64,000 nucleotides of DNA from Anarhynchus alexandrinus (Eukaryota; Chordata; Aves; Charadriiformes; Charadriidae). Positions 13,381 to 26,600 of this stretch are shown piece after piece. Location: NCBI GenBank assembly GCA_008711295.1, contig VUYV01000003.1, positions 3,569,678 through 3,633,677 of the forward strand. Direction: 5' to 3'. A program made the translations under genes and the position numbers. The notes under the pieces are model-generated. The model was not told the DNA's origin and made no database searches. It saw only the letters and a list, made by a program, of their open reading frames with translations. Position 1 is the first letter of the stretch; each line of letters begins with the position of its first letter.

Positions 13381-16300
13381 TAAGGTCTTCAGAGTTCACA
13401 AATGTAGATCTTATTTTCCTCATCTTAACAGAAATTTATGTAGCTCAAACATTTGAGCACTTATACCCATTCTGAATGAAGTGAGTATACAGCTTTTTTT
13501 TGTTCTCATACCTCTCTATTACATGTTCATTAATACGATGATTTCCACATCTCTACTTACATGCACATATACCAACATAAACATATCAAACCCATATAGG
13601 CTTATCTAACCCATATGAAAAGCTGAGCTTATCCACAGTATAGATGTACATTTGTGCATCTAAAATAATCTAATCTCTGGAGTTTATACTGTACCACTGA
13701 AAATTAGATCACTTACCCTGTTTAAAAGTTTAAGGCAGATTTTTAACTATGTGCCTAATTTTATAATCTTGCATTTTAAAACTTTATTTCATAGTATATG
13801 CAGTGAGAATATAAACTCATTAGCAATATCAAGTCATGCCAAGCATGTCAAGGTTCATCTTTGTTCACACACAGGTGTTCTCAGAAGGTATTCTCCTAAG
13901 TGCCAATCTCATCAAGTTTCAGATAAAATTTAATAAAACCATTCCACATTACTTGCTCTCTATTATCCCTCTCATTATGTTTTCATACTGTCTACCTGAA
14001 TGTCCTGAAACAACATGCACTCTTGATTACAAACCAGGTGCCAAAAAACCCCAACCAACCAAACAAACCTACCATTTTAAAGGCAAAGCTCATATATCAT
14101 CCAAAAACCATTTTACAAAGCAGAAGTGATAGTCACATCCCGTGTTCCTTTGGCACAATTCCAACGAACCAAGTCAAGATAACAAGTGCTGATAGCATTG
14201 ACATCAGAGAATCTTATTTTATATATTTGGTAGAGCCACTGAGAAATAGTCTCAGTTTCCTAATTCCTTTTGACTATGTCAGAAGCCCAGAGTTTGGTAA
14301 GAGAAGATACATAACTGAAAATTGTATTGTGCTATTTGTCCCAAAGAATAACCAGTAAAGACTGGCTTCAGCAAAAAAAAACTAGGATTCAGACACTTCC
14401 AACTTTGTGTCTGAAGTTTTCATCAGAATGTTACAGCAAAAATACATTTCAAATAGAGTATTTACATGAAGTATTTACATAAGATATATCACACAATTAC
14501 CAAAATGCAGTCACATGTAAAAGAACCTGTCTTTTGTATCAGCCAGCCACAAAACTGCACTGGACAGCATAAAAGTACGTTATCCATTGAAATCAAGGAT
14601 TGCATAAAATGGAATTCGGGCAGAACAATTCTTACTATAAAAAAAATATCAAAAATGGTTTTAATAAGCACAATATATAAAGGCTTTGATTTTATTTTCC
14701 ACTGAAATTAAATGACAACCAGCCTTAAATGTCTTTCCACAGCTTTTGCCTTTTCCATATAACTTCATCAGAGGACAATCAGCATCCAGATCTTTCTCGC
14801 TCTACTGCTGCCTACTAATAAGCGTTCATAGCAAGCATGTAACAAAGCTGTGATACATGAAATATTACTGAATTTAATCATTCCGTGTCACCTGTACTTT
14901 TTTTCTTCAGTGTACAATGCTTCATAGACCAAATTGCTAAAAAAAAAAAAAATACAACCCCCAAAACTCACCAACCTTTGCCATCTTCTGGAGACTATGC
15001 TTCAAACTCATTTAGGCTTTTACCTCAAAATATATTAAAATTAACTTCAAAGTTATAAAATTCCTATCTGCCTCTAACTGACTTTTTTTGTCATCACCAG
15101 CATTAGATTCTTGCCACGAATATAGTAAAACCAGTTTATAGTAGATCCCATAAGCAATGACTGAAGTAGACAATGGCATATTAATAAACATGAGGAAGAC
15201 TATGACATTGTTTTTTACCCCTGTGAAAGAGATTCTGCTAAGGTATGCCTTTGAAATGAGAGAAATACCATTTGACAAAAAATAAGACCCTGCAATTACA
15301 AGAAAAAAGCATAGTAAAAATAAAGCTCAGGAAGAAAAAAATAGTTCCTGTTATTTAAGGGTGCAGAACAGATGGTAAGAGGTGCTTTTATTTTCTCCAA
15401 TCTACATGTAAATTGAAATAGCCTGAAAAAGGTAACATACAGCACAGGCCTTTGTAAATAGTCAATTGGCCAGTAGTAGTGCAATCTCTAGATTGAATCA
15501 AGTATTTCCGTTGAAATATGCAGTAAAGACATTAGATTCCTGGATTTCTCCAGCTCAGTTTCATGGGCCTAAAACTAATTTGTATTTAATACATAAATAA
15601 CAAAATAAAAAAAAAATCCCAAAACTGAAAGGTGAGAACTGAATCCATTAGATTTAACATGATGAGTTGACTGCAATTATTATAGGGTTCTTGGAGATAA
15701 GAGAGAGATCTACAGAGTTTTTAAATGGTCTACCTGTGAATATGATGCCACATCTTCTAAGACCTTACGTAAGTGACCTTCAGACCTTAGCTGGCCTCAT
15801 TCACCACAATTCTCAACTGATTGGGTCACTATAGCCTGAAAAAAAAACCAAACAAAAGTTAAATTGTCATTGTCAACAGTTGTTTCTCATGAGAATGAAA
15901 AAATTAGCAGCAAAAAACCCCAGGGAGTGTGCTATTAGGGAACTCAAACTAGCATTTAAAATAATAAATTAATAGATCAACACACAGCACTTTTTCTGTG
16001 CTTCTTGTGTGAATATGGCAAGGTGAGGAGCAGGACACAGATATCCTTTGAAGCTGATGGACCCCACTGAGCAAACATTCAGAATTAAACTGCTCAAGTT
16101 CCTTATAGCTGTCTAAAACTTGTGGGATTTTTACTGCCAGTAGGCATTACTGCAGAACATCATATTATGGCTCTGATTTGTATGCATTGCCTTGGCTGGG
16201 TTTCCTTTGTGTCAGCCATCATTCATCACAGCGTGAAAATAAACATACAAAGATTTCTTTGAAAAGGATGGAAGGGTGATAATATGAGCTAGGGACATCA

Positions 16301-17229
16301 CATATAATGTTTTGTTCTTTTCACAATAGTTTTGCAGCCAATTTTGTCTCTACCATAATGGTATAAATCAGTATCATATACAGCGGGATGGTAATTTTTC
16401 TCATAAGTGTAAAATCTATAACTCACAGAAGCAACTTCCATAACCAGCCTATCATGAACTGGTTCCTATTACAGCTCTGAGACACATTCTTATTTGAACC
16501 TTGATCTAATGTTTAAATCATCAGGAAAACAAAAACAAACAAACAAAAAATGCTAGAAAAATTTTTCTGTTACTTCAATAGGACTAAAACTTGGAGGGTT
16601 CTTTGGTGCTTTTATTTTTTGTTTAGTTGTTTGTACATTGGAATTTCTGAACACAGATGGACAGAAAGAGAAATGACTAAGAGGGAAGAGAAAAAGGAAA
16701 TTAAAAAACACAGGAGACCAAACCTAAGGCTGAAGGGATATTAAAAGAGAGTGGCATCCAGATATAAAACTATAAAAGCAGACAAAACTCAAGGGAAGAC
16801 AAACAGCTAAGCTGGTGAGTATCTATTTGCATTCTTTCACACCGCAGGCAGTGTTCTTATCCAAGGGGCTACTAAAGAGAGATGTAATACCCACTCTGTG
16901 CCAAAACATTAGATTATATTAAATTAAGGCTTTTTGAAATTTGCAGATGAATTATGCAGGCAAAGGGGAATAAGCCATTTGTACAGACATTAATAACCTA
17001 AATCTCCACACTTCAAGTAAACATTAAAACAAAAGCTAATAGTATACTAAAACATAAATTGTATATTTATAAACTTATAACTTGTTCTGCAGTACTTCCA
17101 CCCCCCCTCCACAGGGTCAGTACATAACTTTCAGTACCTTAGGAAGCTACAATATCTTACTGGGGGTAGGGGGGAAGGTGTGAATCACAGCATTTCCTTT
17201 AACTTCAGTAGAAGGAGTATTTATTCAAG
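13381..17229. other. Unique AT-rich DNA, no gene seen
   Basis: No gene or interspersed repeat is recognised. Low-complexity features are the A13 run at about 14940-14952, a CAAA-type patch near 16523-16547 and a C-rich/A-rich stretch near 17099-17108. The overlapping open frames between 13750 and 14360 switch frame, lack any motif and sit in low-complexity DNA, so I regard them as chance. Confidence 0.6.
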
Positions 17230-17440
17230 AATTATTTGTTTTTAATTTTGATATTTTTACTACCATTCAACCACAAATTTGTTATGACCAAGCTATTTTA
17301 TTCACTGAGCATAAATTTACTGTAGAAGTGATTGACTCAAATTCCAATGGCTGGCACTATTCAAATACTCAAGCCAGACAGACGTGGTGATCTTTTCTGC
17401 CCTTTAAATTCATCATATTTGGGAGGGAGGCGGCACCAGA
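17230..17440. other. Unique block, weak candidate conserved element
   Basis: A repeat-free stretch ends in a GC-richer, CpG-retaining tail (AGACGTGGTGATC near 17382 and GGAGGCGGCACC near 17424), preceded by TTTAAATTC and TAAT-type AT motifs. Composition alone suggests possible constraint. Nothing here codes for a recognisable protein. Only cross-species alignment could settle it. Confidence 0.15.
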
Positions 17441-20039
17441 ACCAAAACTCCACACTTAACAGGAGAATTCTTTTTTACTTTCTTGGGAAGACAAACAGGA
17501 TTTGAAGCACATACTTTACTCCAAGCTTACCAAACCAACTACATTCGCTTTTCTTTTCAAGTATGTACTTGTGGCCCTTACATTAAAAAATAAGTATGCC
17601 TACTGAAAAACAAACTAACAAACAAAAAAAAACAGTCCGAGGAGAGAAGAATCCTAACACTGTACAAGCTTTTTGTGTCTTGGAAACCGCTAACAGAAAA
17701 TAAAAAATCCAAACCAAACCAGAACAACCTGTTCTTTCTCAGTGTTTGTTCTTCATGTTATTGAAATGGATTTGATAGCAACAATATTAACTTCATGGAT
17801 CGATAACACTTGATATCAGTTTAAAACAGCAGCTGAAGCATGCATTTAGGATTGCACACATTGCAGGAGTCTAGAGTCTGCTGATGTAGAAATAAATTAG
17901 CAAGTTAGGAAAGCCAAGAAAAAAAAAAGAGAGTCTAGCTTTTTCATGTTAGCACTGCAAGTTCCTGTTTCCTTAAAAATATTGTTAACATGCAGAGAAC
18001 AGCCCTAGTTATTTATTACTTGGTACCTCTTACCAAAAACATTGGCAACGAGAAAGAGATCCCAATGACTTTTACTGCAAACACGGACTGGAGTGGTTCT
18101 GTAAACCTTATCGATTTTTTTCTCAGTTGCATTGATTAAATTTGAAAAATCTTTTCTGCAAATACCCAGTTTACTTAGCTGGAGGAAAAGTACAGCATGA
18201 GAACTATAATATACAGTTTGGATTAATCATTTAGCCTGAGGAGACTGAGTGGGAACTATGGTGCCATTTGACTACACTGGAATACACTTGCATTCACAGA
18301 GAAGTTTTTGAACACATTTACAAAACAAAGGTAAAGCTACCAGGACTGTTATCATCCGTGAAGCTGCAGGAAGTACCACATGATACAGAATGTGCATATT
18401 TGGTGAAATACCGTTCACTTTGATTTACAGATATTTTTCGAAGTATAGCATTAACTGGTAGTTGTCTCACTTGTACTGCATGAAACTATGGTTGTTTACT
18501 CTTTTGGGTTTGTATATGGATGGAATTTCATGGCTTTTTTTCTGGTTGTGCCCCCTTGCCCCTGCCAGGGGGAAGGTGGATCACAACTGCAGATGGTGAT
18601 GGTTCCCATGTCGGACACATTTGTGAAGCTGGCATCCAGGCCTGCTTTTCTTTTCACATTCCCTTTACACCAACATTTATTCTTCACAAACAAAAGTTTT
18701 TTGTGCAAGATATAAATTTAGGCCCATCACACACATGCAAGGTCATGTAGAAAGAACTTGATAATAGACTGAAAGGCTTTCCTATCCCTCACTTCTCCCT
18801 GTACTTTTCAATATTCTTATTTTTACATTTTACTGCACTAGTATGTTTACAGAAGTTTGGCAGTCAAACACACACTGGAAAAACAACAATGCCATGCAAT
18901 TTTTAACCTCTCTTCAAAACCATAATAGCCATTTTTGTAAAGAAGAACATTTCCATCTGGGCTTATTTGATAAATATGCTCTCAAACACAATTATGCAAC
19001 AACGTACAGCTAATAATGCTTTCATGTTTACTCATTCACAAATCAATATTAAAACAAGCAGCACTAACTCCTTTGCTGAAGCCTGAGATTCCCGTGATAG
19101 AATTCAGCAATAAAGCTTCCATGGACTACAGCACTGCAGAGGAAGTCTTTGTACACATCCCCCTGTATTTTCCTATTTCTTCTGCCTGCAGTAGATGGAG
19201 GCTGTTTCCCGTCATTGCTGGCAGTCTAAGGGAGATGCATTGGTTACACTGAAACAACCAGCATTGTATATCATAAAATGATCATATTTGTTTACCCTTT
19301 CAGCACTTTGTATTTTTCAAGGACTCATCTGAAAGGATTCAAAAAGATCCTATAGAAATCCAATGGGTTCCTAAAGCAGCTTTCCCCCTATGTCAAAAAC
19401 AATGTAGCAACCTCTGAATCAATGTCTTTTTAGTGTAAGAAAACTTCTAATAACACAAGCATGACTTAAGTTTTGAGTGGTCCGATGTTATTTTTATTCC
19501 CACTTATGTTTTGTCTACCATAGAACTAAAAAGTACACAAAAAACTCTACTAGTGAACTCTACTAGCTGGACTAGCTAGATAATAAAATGAGATAGAGAT
19601 TATACTTTAAATACTAGGGATTTTTTTGGGGGGGTGTATTCAAGTGGGGCAGGGTAGGAGTTTTTTAAAGAAAAAGAACCTAATACCTTAGAGCAACAAC
19701 ACATGGCAGACAAACTCTAAATTTAAAGTGATTTAAAAGAAAGAAAGATAGTGAAATATGCAAGAATAGCTAAAGCATTATTAATTTAAGCATTAACCAT
19801 ATAAAGGCATTGCAATACGAGCCCGCTGAAGCAACAGAACATCCTCACGGTCTGCACAGGACTCAGAAAACAGATTGAAGAAACAGGCAAACTAAAAAAA
19901 AAAAGTCAGGAGGTGTACCTATGTGAGTAACATAAACACATTCTTCATAGGTAAAAAGAGTAAAATGAAATGGATGGGGAAGGAGATGGTAAATGTAACC
20001 AAGTTTTATTCAAAAGAGTAAGAGGAGGACAAATGTAAT
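17441..20039. other. Unique AT-rich DNA, no gene seen
   Basis: No gene or interspersed repeat is recognised. Between 18488 and 18750 open frames occur in three frames at once, on both strands, which indicates locally stop-poor composition and not coding. A small local duplication (AACTCTACTAG twice) lies near 19553-19575. A G8 run occurs at about 19628-19635. Confidence 0.6.
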
Positions 20040-20290
20040 CCTCCATCATTTTAATATGGCTCTCTGTGGTTCTTGATATTGCCAGCAAGCTAAATGATTT
20101 CTTACAGGATTAAATTATATTGGTTTCCGGCGGCATTAATTATTAACATCAGGTCATCCAATTAAGGAGGGAAAAATACAATGTGACATAGACAAGCAGT
20201 TGTAAATCTTTAGTAGCTCAATTCAGGTATGAATCATCCATTGACTCAAAACAGAGCAAGCACAATTCCAAGGTCAAATAGATTCATATA
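20040..20290. promoter_or_regulatory. Candidate regulatory block with HNF1-type site
   Basis: This repeat-free block contains ATTAATTATTAAC at 20135-20147. It matches the published HNF1 consensus GTTAATNATTAAC at 12 of 13 positions, and it is a near-palindromic double homeodomain half-site. A second TAAT-type core (CCAATTAAGG) follows at 20158-20167, and the CpG-retaining TTCCGGCGGC precedes it at 20126-20135. HNF1A and HNF1B are POU-homeodomain activators of liver, kidney and gut genes. Whether this site is bound is unknown; AT-rich DNA produces such matches by chance now and then. Confidence 0.3.
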
Positions 20291-22820
20291 AAGTACTTGC
20301 TTCACAGTTTTCTGTGAATAGCAATTTGACAAAAAAAAAAGTAAATCTCCATTGCCACACATTTTTTCCTACTGAAAACAGTGAAAACAATCCAAATTCT
20401 TATAAATGAGAAATACCATTATAAAGGTGTTTAGAGTTGTGTTACATATAAAACTTTCACATTTATGAATTTCAATGAGATGCGTCACATGCACAAAACA
20501 GGAATCCAGAGTTTTTAAATCCTTAGCAAGAACCTGTGGTGCTTTCAATGTGCCAGTAGACTGCAGCTTCTCACGGGCCAAAATACTTCTGAGGCTAAGA
20601 AAGTAAAGAAGTTTCCTTGTCCTTTCCTTCCTTAAACCCCTGACAATGGCAGTAGCTATTTTTGCAATGAGAGTACCAGTTCACTAGGAACTGGAATGAA
20701 ACCAATCACCCATTTCACATGGCAATTGCACTGCTATCAGAGAGTAATGATTTTCAGTCACTACTGACTTGGCTTGAATCTGAACTACCAGCTCAAAGGT
20801 CAAAAGCTTTCTAACCAATTATCAATCTCCTGGTCCATCCAGCCCCCTCTATTATCTTGATTTCCTTTTGAAGATTAATGCTGTTGCCATAGTTTAATCA
20901 AATAAGCCTTTGGCTCTGACATTTACTTCCATCCTACAGCTGCTTCTTCAGAGATGCATCCAGAAAACCATAATAAAATTACTACTATAAATATCGCCTA
21001 AAAATTAAATATTGACCATTCAAGATTCATTTAGGAATTAAGACAAAGAACTCTGTCGCTACACTGAGTATTATTTTATGGTCTCTCAAACGAATGAATT
21101 TTGTCTGAATTTTCAGACACAAATTCATGTGGTTTCAAACATCCAGAGCTTAATGTGGCATATAAAAGGGTTTGGTCTTACTGATTAGACATTCAATATT
21201 TTCAAAGAATCATTGGAATACATATAAAGAATCGACAGCTGGACTTCTGAATATCATCTTCCAGACTCCAGCCTGGATGCCTTAATCTCCAGCTCCAATA
21301 CAGATGTCATTCAGTACAAGGATAAGGATGACAGGATTACCTAGGATCATTCTGGACTGGTTGTGATACTAGCCAACAGTTTATTGCTATCTCCAGATCC
21401 AGAATATCATTATTTCCTTAGATGTTTTTTAGTGTTCCTCATCCCCTTTCATATCACATATCTGCCTCATGAGAAACGAGAAGTTCCTTTTAAATTTCTA
21501 CTAAGAGAAGAAAAAAAAGACAAGAAGAAATTTAAGATCATTTCTAAAGATATCTAGTTTACTTCTCAGAATAAATCATCCTGGCCTCTCAAAATATTTT
21601 TAAGTATTTTGCTTTTGGAATAGCTCACAGAACACTTGTGCTGAATGCATTTTTCAGGAACAACAGGGAACTGATGAAGAATTTACTATACATAAATTCC
21701 TCTGCAAAATGATGCCATATGTCTACTTGGTTAATGACTGTAGGAACATAATCTGTCTAAGTGGAAAAACAAATGGGTATTTCCTTGGTCTCTCACCATT
21801 CCCTCTGTACACACCTACTCACACACACTCACAAGGGTACATGCACATATCTAATTTCTTTCTACTAAATAACAGATTTTTAATTACATGTTTTCTTTTA
21901 AATTTAGCACATTTAGCATTGCTGTTTTTTCTTTCCTTGCCTTTTAGCAATTCTAATTGATTTGCTTGATAAAAATACTAAGTCTGAAAAAAGTAAGAGG
22001 AATGTTGCCTCTGCTTTCACTCTAACAGTATTTGCACTGACCACGTGAGCTATGTAAAGAATGAATAGCATTTAAAGAAGTGTAATATACTGAAGCCACA
22101 TGTTCTCTTTTGAGATAGAACATTACTATGCTTTTTCTCATCTTATTATTGTAACATAACGGATTCAAACTGAATTCATAAGGTGTCCATTACCTAGCAC
22201 ATTCAAGTACTTTCCAGCCCAAAATTTATTTTTATAGTAACAGTGGAAAACACCATTTTGAAAACAGGATGAAAATGTAATTCTGCATCATCCTCAGAAC
22301 TATTCAACAGAAGTTTGAATGAACAAGCAAACAGCTTGCTTCAGTTTCAGTGAAGCAGCTGAAGCCATGGTACTGTGTTTGCTCACATAGAGGAACAAGC
22401 GCTCTGAACAGAAGTAGTTAAACACCACCTGTACGTACAATGGCAACTTTGTGCTGTGTTTTACAAACTTCACAGGATTTGAGATCATTTTTATTATCAC
22501 TCTGTAGCTGAGATAACCAAAATTGCTTGCTTTCTTCTGAAAACATCTGCTTAACACAGTAAGTTTTTTCAGTGCATTACATTTTCAGTGCATTGCATTT
22601 TTATTTCTCTGAAGCCACAACATTTCTGTGATGTTATGAGGGCCCAGGGGTTTTCCCCAGAACTGCACTTGAACCTTTCCAAATGTTCCACAGTGTGCAT
22701 ATAGTCTGTCCACTTACAGGTCTTGGATTAGACTCCAGAGCTGAAAATTAAGTTGCAGAGGAACATGCTACAAAGCTGTAGTCATGGGTAGTGGTACAAA
22801 AGAACAACCTGGGCTTATAA

Positions 22821-22834
22821 TATATATATATATA
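22821..22834. repeat. (TA)7 microsatellite
   Basis: A short alternating TA run, flanked by TTATAA and TTTTAC. It is probably polymorphic in length. No function is implied. Confidence 0.9.
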
Positions 22835-23660
22835 TTTTACATAAACTGATTATGTTAATCATAGCTACAGTAAGTCACTGTTGCTATGATACTAACAGAT
22901 AGGAGGAATAAGGAGGAATGAGGTAGGTGGCTAAATTAAATAATGCAAGTATAATCCTTGAAATTAATCAGACGTACACTTTTGATAATGGCTGCAAACA
23001 CTTGGTATGTCCAGAGACAGAATGAGGCTGAATATAATGCTGTGTTGACATGGTGCTCAACATGAAAAATCATCATTCATTGATTTCATAACATTTTTGC
23101 CCTATCTTTAAAAAAAGAAACTCTTCCAATAGCATGATGGCTCCCTATGCAATGCCTTTGTACAATTGCAAATAATACCAGATATTTTTGTTTATTCCTA
23201 CCATTATGTAATAACTTTTCAAACTTCCCAATTTCATTTCTCAATGACACATACATATAATTAAATACTTCAGCATTACTGGGATGCAAAAACACCAGAA
23301 AGCTTATTTTAAAATTGAAAAAATAAAATTAAATCACTGTTCAAAATATTTGGTTGTCAGTTATGTCTTATAACGAAGTTAAAATATCTTTCTTTCACTT
23401 CTGCGGTGAGAACTGTTCTAGCACTTCTATTAAACATAATGACAACGTTAATAGTGTTTTATTCTGCCATTACATGCACAGCTTCTTTGGCTATGCCCAT
23501 TCCTGGGGGTGCTAGACCTCATTTTTGATTTGTAAGTTTTTCGCCAATAGACAGTCCAGCTTAAAATTGTTATGTGGTTGCTTTTGGCAAGTAAAATTTC
23601 AAACAGAGTAAAATATTTTGGCAAGTTTATTTCTGAAGCTATTTCTGGAGATGCTACAAC

Positions 23661-23695
23661 AAAGTCACCAGAAACTAGCTAGTGACTTTCTGGTG
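23661..23695. repeat. Two overlapping inverted repeats
   Basis: AAAGTCAC (23661-23668) pairs with GTGACTTT (23682-23689), while CACCAGAAA (23666-23674) pairs with TTTCTGGTG (23687-23695). The arms overlap, so the two hairpins exclude each other. Their common centre is the palindrome CTAGCTAG (23675-23682). This is a compact, switch-like arrangement seen directly in the sequence. It may also be a decayed larger palindrome. Confidence 0.75.
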
Positions 23696-26600
23696 TTATC
23701 TGGATATTGATTGCAGTGTTCCTTTGTAATTACATAGTGCTGTTACCTCTGGTCAAAAGATGATTAGTAGACGGTTTTAACAATTTCTAGTCTAGATATA
23801 ATTTTTCAAAATTATACTGTTATTAAAGCTCAAGTTTTCCAGTAAGAGAGCCATAGAGTCTCAAAGGAATCAGTCTACTGCTTGGTTGGAGCAGCTCGGG
23901 AAAAGCAGGTTTTCTAACATCACAACAGCAGAGTATGAAGAAACTACTGTGCTCACCAACCAGAGCAGGTAAACAATTACAGACCTAAATACCTAATGAC
24001 CGTGATTTGCAAGTTTTAAAAGACCAACTTTCCTGCTAAAAAATTATGAAACCATAAATATAAGAAAGGGTATCTCAAAAGAGTTTACATTTTGACAACT
24101 AATAACGGCAGTTCTATAGTCTTGAAAGTTAATTGTTTAAAACAAAAAATGCATCACAATTTCACAGCTTAAAATCCCACATTCACAAGCAAAATCCACT
24201 TTATTATCAGCGATTCACAATGTGGTCTATGAGATTCAGCTCTTACATGAGTTAGGCACTAGCTATTTTACAGATAAGTATTGTAGTAAATTAAGGTAAA
24301 ATAAAAATGCTGGGGTTTGCAAATAAAAGCTAAGCCCAAGATACACATGTAATACACATTTTTAAAATATAGTATTATGTGCAAGTATGAGGAAATCTTA
24401 TTTTGAAGAGGCTGTGCACTAAAATTCTGTGGTTAAGCCTAAGTCCTTCCAAAAGCCAGTGGACACAAGGAAGGAAGGAACCAAACCTCTGCAGACTCAA
24501 TACCTAAATATGGTCTCAAAAATGCAAGCTTTTCTTAACCTCAAGGGCAGGAATAGCAACTACAGGAAGGACAGTAGTTTACTAATTAACAACATGTTTC
24601 CATACTCTATTCTTGGCAGATTGTGCAAGAACATGTACATTTTAAGGGGGGGAAAAAAAATAAAAGAAAAAAAGAGACGCTGATTCTTCCCCCCCACTCA
24701 CCAAAAAATAGTATTTCACTAGAAAGTTTCCCCCCACAAGATGTCTACATTATAAATTAGAAAATATTTTACGATTCATTTCCTTTAATAAAAAAAAAAA
24801 AAAAGCATCGTTTGTACAAATGTGGTGACAATAAACATGCCATTGGAATAGTTAAAAAGCAGGTTCACTGTATCACGTGCAGTATTAGTTATCAATATAA
24901 AGAAAAACCGTAACAAGCCCTCACAAAACATCCAATGCCTAAGCAGACTAATAGAAATCAAGCAAACTAAAGTACACCCCAAAATCTGCTCATTTCTTTC
25001 AAATTAGTTTCTCCCGTTCTAGAGTTTATTAAATATAACACTGATAAAAAAACACCTGCAAAGATAAAATCCTACGGCATTATTCCTTCTAGATAATGGG
25101 ATTTGGAAGTCATTGAGCAGTGGCATGAAGCAGAAGTAGCCCAAATGTCCTCTGGAGGATCTGAAAAAGTGGCAGACGTCCATTTAACTGTGATGCCAAC
25201 AGCCACAACTACACAGATGTAGCAGAGAGGGAATAGGTACAGTCCTAAATGCAACCCAAGATTCCTTTTGCCTGCCTTCCTCCTACAACTATATTAAAAA
25301 TGTAGTGGCAACAAAGGGCTTTCTGCTGCTGATCTTCTGTGTAAGGTGAATTTCACTCTTGATGACTATTTTGCTTCAAAACATATTAACAAATATAATA
25401 GAATTCCAAGTTGGTTGGGATTTTAGTGAGACTGAAAAAGCCCCACATGTATGTGAGTTTTCCATAAGGCAGAAAATTTTTATTTTTTATTCTTGCCTTT
25501 CTTGCAAATAAAGTGGAATTCAACTGTTCCAATTACAGGCTATAATTATTTACACTGACACAGAAAAAACTAAGCAGCCAGAAACTATGTTCAACAATAT
25601 AAAAGCTTTGCTTAGGATTTTATAGAATATTTTTATTAATCTGAATTGTAAAAGATCTTATTACTTGCTTGAAATTTACCATTTTAATCCATAAAGTTAA
25701 TGGAGTTTTATATTACTTCTATATTTCTATGTTGTATATGTTTTCACATGAAATTCCTAACATGTAAAATCATGTTAATGTTGGGAAAAACTCCTTCCTA
25801 TGAAACAATTTTCCCAGAGAGTGAGATTATAAATTACAGTAAAGGTATAACAGTAGCACATCACCTTGTTATTGCCAATTCAAGGGCACACCTGGAGATT
25901 CAGATGGCTGGGGAAAAGTCCACAGCTGTGGTAAGTGTTGTGTCCTATTACAATTTCATGACAAGCAGAGTAGTAGTTTTACATACGAATATACCGACTG
26001 CATAGCGTGAAAACTTTATGATTCACTTAACTACCAAACATTGGAGGAAGACACTATGCATAAGGGGGGGAAAAAATAAGAGATATTCTGGAGCAGAGGT
26101 AATGTTCTTGTTTCTCACCAGAGTAAGAACCACAGACCTTTTATGTCTGCAGCAAGTCACTGAGACGAGAATAATTTAGCTTAATCCAGCTGGAACAGTA
26201 GAACAAACAAACAAAGCAAATCACGCTCTTCTCTGTGTTTTCCTAGTTCACTGAAGCAAGCATCACTGCCAGTAACAGCATTGTCTGAGGCAAGGAAGTC
26301 AAACTGAAGTGTTTAATGAGACACTAGGCATGTCTTGCAGTTCTATTAAAATGTAGCTACCGACCCAAGTTTCCTCTCGGTGCTGAGAGATGCACCCATT
26401 AGCAATGCTCACAGAATCCTTGATAGGGGGAGGTGATGATGGTCCTTTAATATTTTTATCTTCAGGAGTATGGATCTGAGACAGAACAAAGAACTGGAGG
26501 ATAACCCTATTTCTGATTCCTTTCTCTTCTCTGTGCAATGATATATTTTGTTCCGTCAAATCAAACCTCTCGCCCAGATTGGGAGCAACAGCAACGCACC

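Noticed and set aside
13751..14358. Chain of overlapping plus-strand frames considered as a frameshifted gene
   Set aside because: Low-complexity, unrelated reading content and no recognisable protein.
18488..18750. Open frames in three frames at once, considered as an exon
   Set aside because: Simultaneous openness on both strands points to stop-poor composition; no splice or protein support.
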